The notes below the pieces were generated by a model. That model was not told the DNA's origin. It was given only the letters and a program-made list of their open reading frames with translations, and did no database searches. From Cristatella mucedo (lineage: Eukaryota > Bryozoa > Phylactolaemata > Cristatellidae), in the NCBI GenBank assembly GCA_009760855.2, contig WPIO01000032.1:4260001-4324000 (forward strand): a stretch of 64,000 bases of DNA, given 5' to 3'. Shown here in pieces: positions 13,243-25,815 of the stretch. The translations under genes were made by a program, and so were the position numbers. Every line of letters begins with the position of its first letter. The stretch's first letter is position 1.

Positions 13243-15702
13243 TACTCAATATGTCTGGTATATTCATGTGCAACTCTGTCGATCTCTGTTTGCCTCTCCT
13301 GTTCAGTGACTGCATGTAACCAGAAAAAAAGCATCTAAGTAAAGTAGCTGTTATGGTGACAGTGGAGGAAGCAGAGAGGAGCAGCAGCAGCAGAGACAAG
13401 CAAAGCAAGGGGGAGATAAATTCCAAGCAGTTAGAGCGTTAGTGAAACGTTTTTATGAATCGCCGAAAATCTATTTGACTTAACATAGATGAAGCCTTTA
13501 ACGCCACGACTTTGTTGATTCGTGACAGACCTGGCCAGGCTCAAGCAGCTGTGGCATTTCAAGGACAAAGCTGGTGCTGCTTTGCAGTCTGACTAGATGC
13601 CATAGCAGCAGCACAGATGATAGCTGCAGAAGTCTCGTCCACCTTGGCTGGATGTTAAGCAGAGAGAGAGAGTCCAAACTGGAGACTGCACTGCATGCAT
13701 GGCTGACTGTGCTTTACTAACATCGGCATGTGCAGGCAGTACTGAGATGTAGCACATGACACATATACTTGTAAGTTGTCCATCGTCCCCCAGCCAACTG
13801 CAAGGAGCACTACCGTGCCTCAGAGCTTCGATGCAACTCTTGATGCAGACCTTCGATGCAGCTGCCTTTGTACCAGTACAGCATCGATCGAGAGGTAAAG
13901 CAACGGCATATCTCGGCTGTACGACTGACTCACTGGGACTATTGTGTGAGGTTAGTCATTGGAGAAATTTTACCTCTTCTCCGATGAACATCCCTCATGC
14001 CGGCTTAAAGTATGCAAAGAGTTTGCACTCAGGGCTTTGAAGTATTCACGAACCCTGGGAGAGAACCAATTGCAATGATGATGGGTTTAAAAGCATCTTT
14101 ACAGCTCAGGAGTGACATCCTATGAAACCCATACGATATATCCACCTGGTGGCGACATGTGGCACTGTTAAGATGAGTTATACAAACAAAAAATGAACAA
14201 AATTGACATTAAGCTGCCGTTCTTGTAAAAGTTTCAATGCTTTTTCAGTATGATAAACAGAAGAACATTAACACAGGCCTTTTTCCTTGCTCAGGAGATA
14301 TTCATTATCTTTCCACCTCTTTTTTCGTTGCCATTTGTGGTCAATCGGGTGTGAACCGTTGCAGCTACAACGTGCCGAAGGCTAAAAAAAAAAGCACCTA
14401 GACTTTGATAATTTATTCTGCCAGTCCTTTGCAAACAGGGATAAAGCAGTAGGAAGATCTCCAATGTACTTCCAATGAGCGAAAGGTGTGCAATTAAGAT
14501 CGGTCATTTACATTCGGAAGTCATTATCTTATCCGATCCATGGCTCCACTGCTGCTGCCCAACAATCCAAACAGGACGTCGAGCCCCGAGGAACGTCTAC
14601 TGAAGGTGGCTTAATTACAAAATGGGAGGGCCAGTGTGACCAAGCTAGTGTTTTCACTAGGAGCTATTACATGGACCACAACTAGCATGACAACTGCAGC
14701 ACGGAATGGCCGAGGAGACGATTTTTCGACGAGTGGCCAAGAAAGCGCCCCGGCTGACTAAGCAGCACCAAGCTGACAGGCTGCTATGCACCAAGTTCAA
14801 CGAATACTGGACGCCTGAACATTTGTGCCCTGTTTGTTGGACATCCAAAATTAATGTGAGCTCTATGCTAACAAGAAACGTTGGGTTCGAGTAAACCGAC
14901 GAAAAGCTGAGGAACGCAGAGGTGTCTGCCTGCATCCCACTGTGAAGTAGGGCGGTGGCAGGATCGTAGTTTGGGACTCTTTTTTCAGTACATGCTGTGG
15001 AGCACTGCATCGCATTTCTGGACCTATGGGCTGGGATGCTAATATCAACAGGCTGCTAGAAGCCGGAGTTTTGTTTAAAGTTAAAGTTTTAAAGTCGTTG
15101 GTTTACCGACGACTTTATTTATCAGCACGAGAATGATCCTAAGTAAGAATACTTCAAGTCAAAATCTTTTTCCGGGAGCAATGTCGAGGGTCATGGATTG
15201 GCCAAGTCAGTCATTGTAGTTGAATCACATAGAGCATCTATGCGATGACCTAGACCGGCGATTAAGATGCAAACTATCACTTTATCTTAAAACAACCAAC
15301 CAGTGTGAACTGCCGGCTCGAGTGACTGCAAAGGCTACGGGAGAGTTTATCGCATGAAACTATTCAGCGGCCAACAGCTTCGATGCCCGCCTGGTGCATG
15401 AGGTCCTCTCAAACCAAGACCGACCTACTTCCTACTAAACGCGAAGTAAGCTAATGCCACGGCTTATGCTTGTTTGTATTTAATAAAAATTCCTTCGTAA
15501 CGTGTGCAGTGTTTGTGTCATTTCTATTGGAGACTTTTAACTCTAAAACCACGACCCATTCGTCCGACTTACCATTCGCTGACCTCATTGAATACTTAAA
15601 TACTCTGTGTATGCATAACTGAAGCTGACGTATTTGATGAATAAGCGGGTGCAATCAGAAGCTTGGAAGGGATTGGAGAGGAGCCAAGTGCAGCAGTCCT
15701 AG

Positions 15703-15750
15703 TGAGGCAAGCATTAACCTCTCTTTTGAGGCAAGCATTAACCTCTCTTT
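15703..15750. repeat. 24-bp tandem duplication
   Basis: TGAGGCAAGCATTAACCTCT plus CTTT occurs twice back to back without mismatch (15703-15726, 15727-15750). Confidence 0.95.
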
Positions 15751-16518
15751 AGGAGACTTCTACATTTATCCAAAGCTGAAAATATTTGCTCTTTCTGCAA
15801 TCTTCTTTAAAAAGTATCCCACAAAATAAAGTCCTGCTACAATTGAACTCGAGTTTTGTCATATAGAAGATGCAAGTAAATTTAATTCTACTAATTTGTT
15901 ATCCATATAATAACTTCAACGGCACTGCCGAGAATTCCCCAAGGAGAGCTGAACCCTATACGGGAGAGGGACAGGATCACGAGTTGTCCAAAAAAAAGTC
16001 AGTCACAGTGGTCGGCTTGTCATTTCTGTCAGCTTACGGGTTTGGCAGCCTCGTCGCTTTGTCTTTGCCAGGCCTTAGCCTGAGGTTTTTCCAGGAATTA
16101 AACCTTAGCTTTGAACCGAAATGTATCAACCGTAGGAGTCTTGATAAGAATGTTTCGTCTGCTCGCGGTATCACAGTATTTTCGCACGGCCGAGAAGAGT
16201 TGCATACAATCAATTTTTCCATGTCCGTGGGCTGCTAAAACCGGTGGAACATAATCAGAACTCGTGCTCTGTACATACATTTATAAATGTAGGAGACGTT
16301 ATGTCTCATATAATAGCGATAATAGATTACTCATATCGCATCCTAAGAGAACCAGATCTCAAACAGGTGCTTAACAGCTCGGTGCAGAAAAGAAGCAACA
16401 AGCAAGGGTTAAAGGCGTGCACGAATTCGTGCTTACTCAAGCATGCACAAGCACAAAGGTGTCATGCTAAGTCTAGCATACAAAAGCTTGCAGTGAGACA
16501 CTCAAGACCACCGGTTTC

Positions 16519-17700
16519 AGGTCCGGTCCTTTTCACCGTTTATACTCTCCCTCTCGCTGATGTGATTGCCAAGCACAATCTAGGCTTTCACTTCTATGCG
16601 GATGACACTCAGTTGTACCTTTGCTTTGATCCCTCCCAGCCTTCGAGCACCTCAAATTCTCTCAACTCACTTGCTGCATGCATTGATGACATCCGATCAT
16701 GGATGGCAGCAAATTTTCTAAAACTAAACGATGATAAAACTAACTTACTAGTTATGGGCAAACCTAGTGTTATTCAGAAATTGGAAAGGCTGACTTTCAA
16801 AATTGGCTCTGCCAGCATATCTCCAGTTGCATCAGCTCGAAATCTAGGTGTCATATTCCAAAGCGACCTCTCGTTAGACGACCACATCAGCTCCACAGTC
16901 AAATCAGCCTATTTTCAGCTTCATAACATTGCTAAAATTAGGGCTTGTTTAGATAAGGATACCACGTCCAAGTTGGTCCATGCATTCGTGACATCTCGTC
17001 TCGACTTCTGCAACTCACTGCTTACTGGCCTACCAGCATGTGCGATCAGGCGATTGCAGCTGGTGCAAAACTCTGCAGCTAGGCTTGTCTGTCGTGAGCG
17101 TCGCAGTTGCCACATTACTCCACTTCTCGCCGACCTGCACTGGTTACCAGTCAAGCAACGGATTGACTTCAAGGTTTTTTGTCGCTCACTTTTAGGTCTC
17201 TTCATTCTATGGCTCCAGCCTATCTTTCAGAGATACTACCCCATCAGGCAAAGCATCGTACCACTCGCTTTTCGGAATCCAACAGTCTAGAAATACCTCG
17301 TACAAACCTTAAATCCTTTGGAGACCGTGCATTTAGCTCGTATGCTCCCACAGCCTGGAACTCCCTCCCGACCTCCTTCAGAACATCCCCTGACCTGACC
17401 ACATTTAAAAGAAACTTAAAAACATACCTATTTAGGACATTATTTAGTGGGTCCTTGTGATTCGTCCTCGATGTGCTTATGCGTGCTGACACTGTTCATG
17501 CTGCCACTAACCACATTTGCATGCTGACCCAGTGCATGTAACCCCTAACCATGTTATTCATTTTGTTTGTTTTTCAAGCATGATTTTACTTACTATTCTA
17601 TTGCGTATCACTTTGCAGCAAATGTAAAGCGCCTAGAAAGAGATTAAGTTCTCTGAGGGCGCTTTATCAAGTGCAATATTATTATTATTATTATTATTAG
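16519..17700 (+). mobile_element. young L2 LINE, 5' truncated (copy 1)
   Basis: The coding part starts abruptly inside the RT domain (GPVLFTVYTLPLADV), followed by FHFYADDTQLYL with the catalytic YADD, KLNDDKTNLLVMG and NLGVIFQSDLSLDDHIS. It ends with TTFKRNLKTYLF and stop at 17458-17460. Two extra T in a run near 17175 (AAGGTTTTTTGTCG versus AAGGTTTTGTCG in copy 3) shift the frame, so it is a pseudogene. The 3' UTR has CAGCATGCA-type repeats, the conserved TGTAAAGCGCCTAGAAAGAG end and an (ATT)n tail at about 17679-17699. A longer open frame from 16244 only fuses unrelated upstream codons to this fragment. No endonuclease domain. Confidence 0.93.
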
Positions 17701-17819
17701 TAGGACATCTGCTCAGTAGCATGCAATAAATCATGCAAAGTTAAGCACGCAAAGCATACAATAAAGAAAGAACAAAAGAGGTTTACTTGGATTCCATGGA
17801 TCAATCATGAGCAGAAAAA

Positions 17820-18565
17820 TGCATGATTAGCTGAGACTCAAATGATGCAAAGTCATTGCAGGTGGTGACAGGAGCCGAAAGAGAGTGCCAGACCTCCTGT
17901 GCATACGAACTGAAACCCGGATCAGCAAGAAATTGTATACTTGCTGTGAGGATAGAAGAGACGTCTTGATGCCGAGAAGCTCGTTGTCTAATAGCACATT
18001 AGAGGAGCCGGAAGGTCTGATTGATGGGATGCTGCTGAAAGTGGATGAAGAGACATGTAAGGTAGAGAGAGGATCTTGAATTTGATTCATTGCTTGATAG
18101 GGTGTAAGTGAAGCTCAGAGAGAATTTGTGTGATGTGGCAGCTATACCATTAACGATACACTAAAAGACCTGCTAGGTTTTGCATCGATTGTAGCCAATT
18201 AAGTGCACTGTCCAGAAGTTCTGAACAAAGTGAACTGCTGCAATGTAGACACGATGTTTCGAACGGATGAACTTGTTCGGCTGTTGTACTCAGGTCTAAG
18301 CATGCCCTGATTTTGGAAATGTTCCTCTGCTGTAAGTAGGCCGACTTGACAGTGGAAGCTATGTGCTCATCCACTGACAAGTCGACTTGAAATAGAACTC
18401 CAAAATTTCTGACATTCGTTACTGAAGTTATGCTAGATGAACCAATCTTGAAGGTGAAGTCTTCCAATTTAAGGGTTACCATAGGCTTGTCTATAACTAT
18501 GAGGCTGGTCCGATCATCATTAAGCTTCTGTGAGTTAGTGGCAGTCAAAATGCAAATGTGGTCGA
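17820..18565 (-). mobile_element. older L2 LINE, 3' half, split by copy 2
   Basis: The minus strand encodes decayed L2 RT: SQKLNDDRTSLIVIDKP, FTFKIGSSSITSV, VRNFGVLFQVDLSVDEHIAS and VKSAYLQQRNISKIRACLD, then broken remnants of the C-terminal region towards 17830. At its upstream edge (about 18565) it stops at the tail of copy 2. The missing upstream part continues at 20165-20345. It is clearly more diverged than copies 1-3. Confidence 0.85.
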
Positions 18566-20164
18566 TAATAATAATAATAATAATATTGCACTTGATAAAG
18601 CGCCCTCAGAGAACTTAATCTCTTTCTAGGCGCTTTACATTTGCTGCAAAGTGATACGCAATAGAATAGTAAGTAAAATCATGCTTGAAAAACAAACAAA
18701 ATGAATAACATGGTTAGGGGTTACATGCACTGGGTCAGCATGCAAATGTGGTTAGTGGCAGCATGAACAGTGTCAGCACGCATAAGCACATCGAGGACGA
18801 ATCACAAGGACCCACTAAATAATGTCCTAAATAGGTATGTTTTTAAGTTCCTTTTAAATGTGGTCAGGTCAGGGGATGTTCTGAAGGAGGTCGGGAGGGA
18901 GTTCCAGGCTGTGGGAGCATACGAGCTAAATGCACGGTCTCCAAAGGATTTAAGGTTTGTACGAGGTATTTCTAGACTGTTGGATTCCGAAAAGCGAGTG
19001 GTACGATGCTTTGCCTGATGGGGTAGTATCTCTGAAAGATAGGCTGGAGCCATAGAATGAAGAGACCTAAAAGTGAGCGACAAAACCTTGAAGTCAATCC
19101 GTTGCTTGACTGGTAACCAGTGCAGGTCGGCGAGAAGTGGAGTAATGTGGCAACTGCGACGCTCACGACAGACAAGCCTAGCTGCAGAGTTTTTTGCACC
19201 AGCTGCAATCGCCTGATCGCACATGCTGGTAGGCCAGTAAGCAGTGAGTTGCAGAAGTCGAGACGAGATGTCACGAATGCATGGACCAACTTGGACGTGG
19301 TATCCTTATCTAAACAAGCCCTAATTTCAGCAATGTTATGAAGCTGAAAATAGGCTGATTTGACTGTGGAGCTGATGTGGTCGTCTAACGAGAGGTCGCT
19401 TTGGAATATGACACCTAGATTTCGAGCTGATGCAACTGGAGATATGCTGGCAGAGCCAATTTTGAAAGTCAGCCTTTCCAATTTCTGAATAACACTAGGT
19501 TTGCCCATAACTAGTAAGTTAGTTTTATCATCGTTTAGTTTTAGAAAATTTGCTGCCATCCATGATCGGATGTCATCAATGCATGCAGCAAGTGAGTTGA
19601 GAGAATTTGAGGTGCTCGAAGGCTGGGAGGGATCAAAGCAAAGGTACAACTGAGTGTCATCCGCATAGAAGTGAAAGCCTAGATTGTGCTTGGCAATCAC
19701 ATCAGTAAGAGGGGAGAGTATAAACGGTGAAAAGAACCGGACCTAGCACAGAGCCCTGAGGTACTCCATATTTTAGAGGTACTTCAGATGATCTTTGTCC
19801 ATTCACGTCAACACTCTGGAGTCTCCCACTGAGATAGGACCTGAACCACTGCAGAGCAGTGCCAGTGATGCCCAGGCGAGATGAGAGGCGCTCTAGAAGT
19901 ACTTTGTGATCGATGGTATCAAAAGCTGCCGAAAGATCGAGCAAAACAAGAAGAGACACTCTACCCATGTCTGCATTCCTAAGTAGGTCGTTGTATACCC
20001 GAAGCAATGCTGACTCTGTGGAGTGATTAGCTCTAAAGCCAGACTGGAACTTACTAGCAAGGTGTGAGGTTTCGATATACGAGTTCAGCTGGTCTGCCAC
20101 GACCCGTTCCAGTGTCTTTGATAGGAATGGTAGAAGGGAGACTGGGCGGTAGTTGCTTAAGTTC
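18566..20164 (-). mobile_element. young L2 LINE, 5' truncated, inserted in an older L2 (copy 2)
   Basis: This is the longest young copy, on the minus strand. It starts at NLSNYRPVSLLPFLSKTLER and includes SGFRANHSTESALL, LDLSAAFDTIDH, GVPQGSVLGPVLF, FHFYADDTQLYL and the full C-terminal region to the stop (complement of 18802-18804). Two frameshifts break it: one extra G near 19713 and two extra T near 19190 relative to copy 3. The 3' UTR and AATAATAAT tail (18566-18587) are nearly identical to copies 1 and 3. No endonuclease domain because of 5' truncation. Confidence 0.94.
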
Positions 20165-20345
20165 ATACAACCCTTGCACGAATTAAGGGAATCAGATTAT
20201 GAGCGAGGTTCAAAAGGGTTTAAGGTAGGTAGACCTGGGTGCCATCAACGTAGAATTAAATTTTAAGATTTTGTTGCACGATGGCATTTGCCAGAGGTAG
20301 AGTATAAGTATAATTAGTGAAAAGAAAAGGGCCTAAAGTGATCCC
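20165..20345 (-). mobile_element. older L2 LINE, upstream part of the element split by copy 2
   Basis: The minus strand reads a decayed GPFLFTNYTYTLPLAN, then a YADD-region remnant (FYVDGTQVYL) and SDSLNSCKGC. These correspond to the RT segment immediately before the one found at 18565. Removing copy 2 rejoins the codons for C-I-D-H across the breakpoint without loss. Confidence 0.8.
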
Positions 20346-20700
20346 CGACGTTGCCTATACATTGGGGCTTATCGGACGAAAGCCATTTACAAAACCCAAA
20401 GACCATTTACATTTGCACTCTGACATCCCTTTTTTCTGACGCATGACCTAACCCAGTTTAGTTGCAGTTGAGTTTAGTTTTTATCATGCCACTGATATCC
20501 AAGCGTGTCGAGTGGTGTTTTAAAAAGATCTATCGGTCAATTGAGTCTACAGCTGCTTAAAGTTGTAGGAGAACAAGCAAAAAGGCCTTATACATCAGGT
20601 GGTGCTTACAGTTAAAGTGTTAGTGTTAGTTAGGAAAACAGATGACTTATCTGTTATTGGCAGCATAGAGCTGTCTGTCAGGTCATGAGGGCGGGAGGCA
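20346..20700. other. intergenic stretch, no gene recognised
   Basis: Average composition; no convincing coding frame or repeat. Confidence 0.5.
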
Positions 20701-20702
20701 AT

Positions 20703-20753
20703 AGCAGCAGCAGCAGCAGCAGCAGTGGCGGCATCGGCAGAGCAACAAGCAGC

Positions 20754-20846
<93 letters not shown>
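20703..20846. repeat. CAG run followed by (CTG)n, about 30 units
   Basis: A run of CAG units (20703-20725) is followed after a 30-base spacer by an uninterrupted GCT/CTG array (20756-20846). The two arrays are reverse-complementary and could pair. Poly-Gln, poly-Ala and poly-Leu frames run through it, but no flanking coding signal supports a protein. Confidence 0.97.
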
Positions 20847-20847
<1 letters not shown>

Positions 20848-21292
20848 CCCGTGGCCCCCATCGGCCGCTAGCATTATTGAAAGAGAGCCTGCATTAGCAC
20901 GATGTAAGCACTTAGCAAACACACTGGTCGTCAAATGTTGTTCTTTTTCTTAGCGCTGATATCCTGTTGTGTTTGGAAGCTGAACAAGCACGGACGCGAA
21001 TGCTCACTGCACGAGCTGTTGGCCAGGTTGCTATCACCCCTGTTGTTCACAGTAAGTTTGTTCTTCTTCCGTGGTCTATGCTCAGTGGAATGTGAAGGCA
21101 AACAGAACTAGAGTAAACAAGATCGACTGCCTATTTTAAGATGTAGGTCTTTGATGTCTTACCAGCATTTTCTCATCGCATAGGTCAGGCTTTGCAGAGC
21201 ACTGGCATAGAGGCATAGTAGTGGCCAATTTGAGAGTTATCTTCCCTGTTGATTGCCTTCCTTGTGTTTGGAGCTATGCTAGAGGAGGGTGA

Positions 21293-21294
<2 letters not shown>

Positions 21295-21383
<89 letters not shown>
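21295..21383. repeat. (CT)n microsatellite
   Basis: About 44 uninterrupted CT units on the + strand. Confidence 0.98.
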
Positions 21384-21385
<2 letters not shown>

Positions 21386-21940
21386 CATATATCTGCCTTT
21401 TTCTCTCATTCACTCGTTCTTCCGTCTCACTCTCTAATCTGTTCATTGGCTCAGCAGCTATCAGATTTCCTACTCAGTGATCTCATAGTACTTCCAGCTG
21501 TTGCCAGGTCGCACCGGCTGCTTTTTCTAGACCTTATAGGTCAGGCTGAGCATCAAGCAAACAATAAGGAAGGTTCCTAAGAGCTGAAGTGTTGATCAAA
21601 GCCAGAAGGAACGCCTACTTCAAGGCTATGTGGGAAGCAACTGCAGTGCGGTCGTTAAAGTCGGCGTAAAATCAGCATTCTGAAAATATAGGGACAAGTA
21701 AGAGGCTCAAAACGACAACCTTGATAGTTAAAGTATCTTTCGATATTAGACTTGGTCACTTAGGCACAAGAAAAAAATAAACAGGCTAAATTATACTCTG
21801 GACGACTAGAAGACACGATCTGGCAAAGGCTTCTTGAGCAACACATCAAGATAAAATGTGGATAAATCTCGCGTTTCTTCGACAACCGAGTTTTACCTTG
21901 TATTTCTATACTTGCAACCATTGACACTGCGTTATATATA

Positions 21941-22102
<162 letters not shown>

Positions 22103-22399
22103 ATTTATGTCGCAGTGAATAATTGCGTAGGATAGGAAAAACGACTGAGCTAAGGACTAAGACAAGTACACGCTAGTGATAGTCGAGGTTTGGTACATGT
22201 GCTGCTCAAGAGTGAGAGCAGTTTCATAAAATAACTTACGAAGAACAAGCTATTTTTAATCAGGGCAACCAAATTATTATGAAGAGTAAACATCACCAAG
22301 TTATACGGTAAGCTCTTAGATTGTGTGCCAGCTTCGGAATGCTGAATGCTTATAAGTAGGTCTGCTTTGGCAGCGTAAAGCTGTATAACTCTCTGTATC

Positions 22400-22402
<3 letters not shown>

Positions 22403-22469
<67 letters not shown>
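22403..22469. repeat. (CT)n microsatellite
   Basis: About 33 CT units, 40 bases from the 3' tail of the L2 copy 3. Confidence 0.98.
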
Positions 22470-22473
<4 letters not shown>

Positions 22474-22508
22474 GCATTATTTATCTGACTGCATTAAAAC
22501 TTTTCAAA

Positions 22509-23720
22509 TTATAATAATAATAATAATATTGCACTTGATAAAGCGCCCTCAGAGAACTTAATCTCTTTCTAGGCGCTTTACATTTGCTGCAAAGTGATAC
22601 GCAATAGAATAGTAAGTAAAATCATGCTTGAAAAACAAACAAAATGAATAACATGGTTAGGGGTTACATGCACTGGGTCAGCATGCAAATGTGGTTAGTG
22701 GCAGCATGAACAGTGTCAGCACGCATAAGCACATCGAGGACGAATCACAAGGACCCACTAAATAATGTCCTAAATAGGTATGTTTTTAAGTTTCTTTTAA
22801 ATGTGGTCAGGTCAGGGGATGTTCTGAAGGAGGTCGGGAGGGAGTTCCAGGCTGTGGGAGCATACGAGCTAAATGCACGGTCTCCAAAGGATTTAAAGTT
22901 TGTACAAGGTATTTCCAGACTGTGTTGGATTCCGAAAAGCGAGTGGTACGATGCTTTGCCTGATGGGGTAGTATCTCTGAAAGATAGGCTGGAGCCATAG
23001 AATGAAGAGACCTAAAAGTGAGCGACAAAACCTTGAAGTCAATCCGTTGCTTGACTGGTAACCAGTGCAGGTCGGCGAGAAGTGGAGTAATGTGGCAACT
23101 GCGACGCTCACGACAGACAAGCCTAGCTGCAGAGTTTTGCACCAGCTGCAATCGCCTGATCGCACATGCTGGTAGGCCAGTAAGCAGTGAGTTGCAGAAG
23201 TCGAGACGAGATGTCACGAATGCATGGACCACTTGGACGTGGTATCCTTATCTAAACAAGCCCTAATTTTAGCAATGTTATGAAGCTGAAAATAGGCTGA
23301 TTTGACTGTGGAGCTGATGTGGTCGTCTAACGAGAGGTCGCTTTGGAATATGACACCTAGATTTCGAGCTGATGCAACTGGAGATATGCTGGCAGAGCCA
23401 ATTTTGAAAGTCAGCCTTTCCAATTTCTGAATAACACTAGGTTTGCCCATAACTAGTAAGTTAGTTTTATCATCGTTTAGTTTTAGAAAATTTGCTGCCA
23501 TCCATGATCGGATGTCATCAATGCATGCAGCAAGTGAGTTGAGAGAATTTGAGGTGCTCGAAGGCTGGGAGGGATCAAAGCAAAGGTACAACTGAGTGTC
23601 ATCCGCATAGAAGTGAAAGCCTAGATTGTGCTTGGCAATCACATCAGCGAGAGGGAGAGTATAAACGGTGAAAAGGACCGGACCTAGCACAGAGCCCTGA
23701 GGTACTCCATATTTTAGAGG
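22509..23720 (-). mobile_element. young L2 LINE, 5' truncated (copy 3)
   Basis: Minus strand, from just before GVPQGSVLGPVLF through FHFYADDTQLYL to the C-terminus and 3' UTR with its AATAATAAT tail. It is almost identical to copies 1 and 2 by eye. It has the unshifted T run where copies 1 and 2 have extra T. It is broken elsewhere: one missing base near 23232 (TSKLVHAF region) and a 2-base insertion near 22922. Different breaks in each copy show independent decay from a common intact source. Confidence 0.93.
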
Positions 23721-24046
23721 ATCTTGACCAGTTTGTGCCGGGCTTAATTCATAACCTGCTCTGTAATACGTGAGCCTAGCATGTTTATTACCTTTGGCTT
23801 ACTTAGACGTTTTGCATTATTTCCTTTAACGATAGAGGACAGTAAAATTGTATCAGCACAAAAAATAGTTAGCATGCGTTATTCTTATGCTCTACCAATT
23901 CATAATTATTTTTATTTGGAAGCTGTTTTCCTTCATTGAGCTTGAGTTCCGTGAAGTCCATCTCAGGTGGCCACGTTGTTCGATGCAGCAATCCAACGTA
24001 AACACACCATGTAAATCCACAAGTATAACCTCCGGGTACGCGTAAG
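23721..24046. other. intergenic stretch, nothing recognised
   Basis: Between two L2 pieces; no gene recognised. Confidence 0.45.
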
Positions 24047-24200
24047 CATAATAATAAGGGGGTTTTGTATAGCGCCTTAAGGGAACTAGATCTCTCTATA
24101 GGCACTGTATATGCCAATTGGTTAGTGATAATGTGCACACATGCAGCACGGATAAGCAAATTAATGACGATTCACACGAAGTCGAAGCAAATCCTGTGAT
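24047..24200 (-). mobile_element. L2 LINE 3' end fragment, diverged, minus strand
   Basis: CATAATAATAAGGGGG tail complement followed by ATAGCGCCTTAAGGGAACTA and the diverged complement of the L2 3' UTR to about 24190. Confidence 0.75.
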
Positions 24201-24225
24201 TAATGGGTGGACTTTTAGCTTTGTT

Positions 24226-24568
24226 TTGGAACTCCCTCCCGACCTGCGTCAGAACATCCCCTGACCTGACCACATTTAAAAGGAACCTAAAAACACCTAT
24301 TTAGGACAGCATTTAGTGGGTCCCTGTGATTCGTCCTTCACGTGCTTATGCGTGCTGACACTGTGCATGCTGCCACTAGCCACATTTGCATGCTGACCCT
24401 GTGCACGTCACCCCTAACCATATTATTCATTTTGTTTGTTTTTCAAGCATGATTTTACTTACCATTTAATTGCATTTCCCTTTGCAGCAAATGTAAAGCG
24501 CCTAGAAAGAGATTAAGTTCTCTGAGGGCGCTTTATCAAGTACATTATTATTATCATTATTATTATTT
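24226..24568 (+). mobile_element. L2 LINE 3' end fragment (copy 4)
   Basis: Starts at TGGAACTCCCTCCCGACC in the last part of the ORF, contains the stop and full 3' UTR (GCATGCTGCCACTAGCC, GCAAATGTAAAGCGCCTAG) and an (ATT)n tail. Close to copies 1-3 with a few substitutions. Confidence 0.92.
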
Positions 24569-24589
24569 CAGCTTTGTCAATTTGATGCG

Positions 24590-25075
24590 TCATGTCATCC
24601 TGCAGGAGTTCCAGACTTTTAGAGCGTAGGCTCTGAAAGCACGGTCAAAGTAGTTGTAGCTGCTTAGAGGTACAGCTATACGACTTGATTCGGGAGAACA
24701 CGCCGATACGCCACGAAACCTGAATGGAAAGTATTTTGCATAGATGTGTGGAAGAGCAAACGATTGTAGGAACACGAAAGTGAGTGACAGAATCTTGAAT
24801 AATAATTATAATACATTTATTAAAGCCACCTCAGAGAGCTCGACCTCTTTCTAGGCAATTTACATTTCCTGCAAAGAAAGCATGATCGAATGCAGTAAAT
24901 ACTCTGCTTTATGAGGAGCCAATGAATGTCAATGAAAAGCGATGTAATGTAGCAGTCGCGGCGTTAGCAGTCGACAAGCCTAGCTGCTGGCTATTTGACC
25001 AGCTTCAGGTATCTTCTTGCATAGGCAGGATGACCTGTGCGTAGAAAATTACAGAAGTGTAGACGTTTCGCTTTT
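24590..25075 (-). mobile_element. older L2 LINE C-terminal fragment with a nested L2 3' end
   Basis: The minus strand carries decayed L2 C-terminal codons (SSYNYFDRAFRAYALKVWNS at 24600-24680, then upstream parts to 24798). At 24799 an AATAATAATTATAATAC tail and L2 3' end complement (to about 24905) interrupt it. Decayed L2 RT resumes near 24935 (complement of the RLQLVQN/ARLV region) to about 25075. Boundaries approximate. Confidence 0.75.
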
Positions 25076-25689
25076 TAGAAGAATTGATGACGTTTTTGAG
25101 GGGCTGGAGGGGTACTCCTTTTTGACATGTGCAAGAGGACTGCAGAGTGGCACGCCTTCAGGGTGAAAATAGATTCCGTCTCTAAATGGGATTAGAAATT
25201 GCATTCTAGACAGGTCTAAATATGCCTGGAGGGCGACTTTGCTGTATGTCAGTGTGTATCTATGGTTGGATACCATACTTTAGAAGGCAGCTAAAAGGAG
25301 ATACTCCTCCGGAGGCCCCCGCGAAAAGCTTCCGGTATGAGTCGATTTTTGAGAGAATTAGCGTTTCTTGATTCATTCGGCGAAGAAATTGCTCGATATC
25401 ACCTTTTAAAGTCAGCTATATAATCCGTTTAACAGGCTAGTACAACCCGTAGTTCAGCTGAGGCTGACCCGTTTGTCGTCGCCCGACTCCGCTTTGCGGT
25501 CAGATGAGCGAAACCTTCACGCTAAACTGGCTCGACTCCTAATAGCAATTCAGTGCTCGCAAACAGCTTTCTACAACGAGCGACAGTTTTCTAGTATTCT
25601 TCGCGAAGCCTATGCGCTCTGTCAATCAGTTCTATGTATTAATGCCTATGAGGAAATTTCGTATCTATTATATCTCTGGCATACAACCA
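25076..25689. other. intergenic stretch, no gene recognised
   Basis: No convincing gene or repeat family. Confidence 0.45.
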
Positions 25690-25815
25690 TAATAAAACAT
25701 AATAAGACATCCGTATATCACTACGATAGAACTCATTATCTTGCCAGGCGTTTTGTTTTACATATGCTGTAAAGGAAGCATGATCGTATGGTTTGTTGGA
25801 ACATGCACAGTTATT
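25690..25815 (-). mobile_element. decayed L2 LINE 3' end, minus strand
   Basis: CCATAATAAAACATAATAAG, then GCCAGGCGTTTTGTTTTACA and CTGTAAAGGAAGCATGATCG follow the complement of the L2 3' UTR with many changes. Confidence 0.6.

Larger units (their letters stand above)
12061..16518. other. gene-poor stretch with short repeats, no gene recognised
   Basis: Holds a GCT/CTG tract (12731-12759), a CA microsatellite (13203-13238), and a 24-bp tandem duplication (15703-15750). Open frames up to about 120 codons (for example 15870-16238) have no recognisable domain. Confidence 0.5.

Noticed and set aside
16244-17290. 348-codon open frame as an intact gene
   Set aside because: The first 90 codons are unrelated to the rest, which is a 5'-truncated, frameshifted L2 RT fragment. 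The frame is a chance fusion across the insertion point.
20595-20934. Poly-Gln and poly-Ala proteins over the CTG array
   Set aside because: No homology outside the repeat and no splice or start context; simple repeat.
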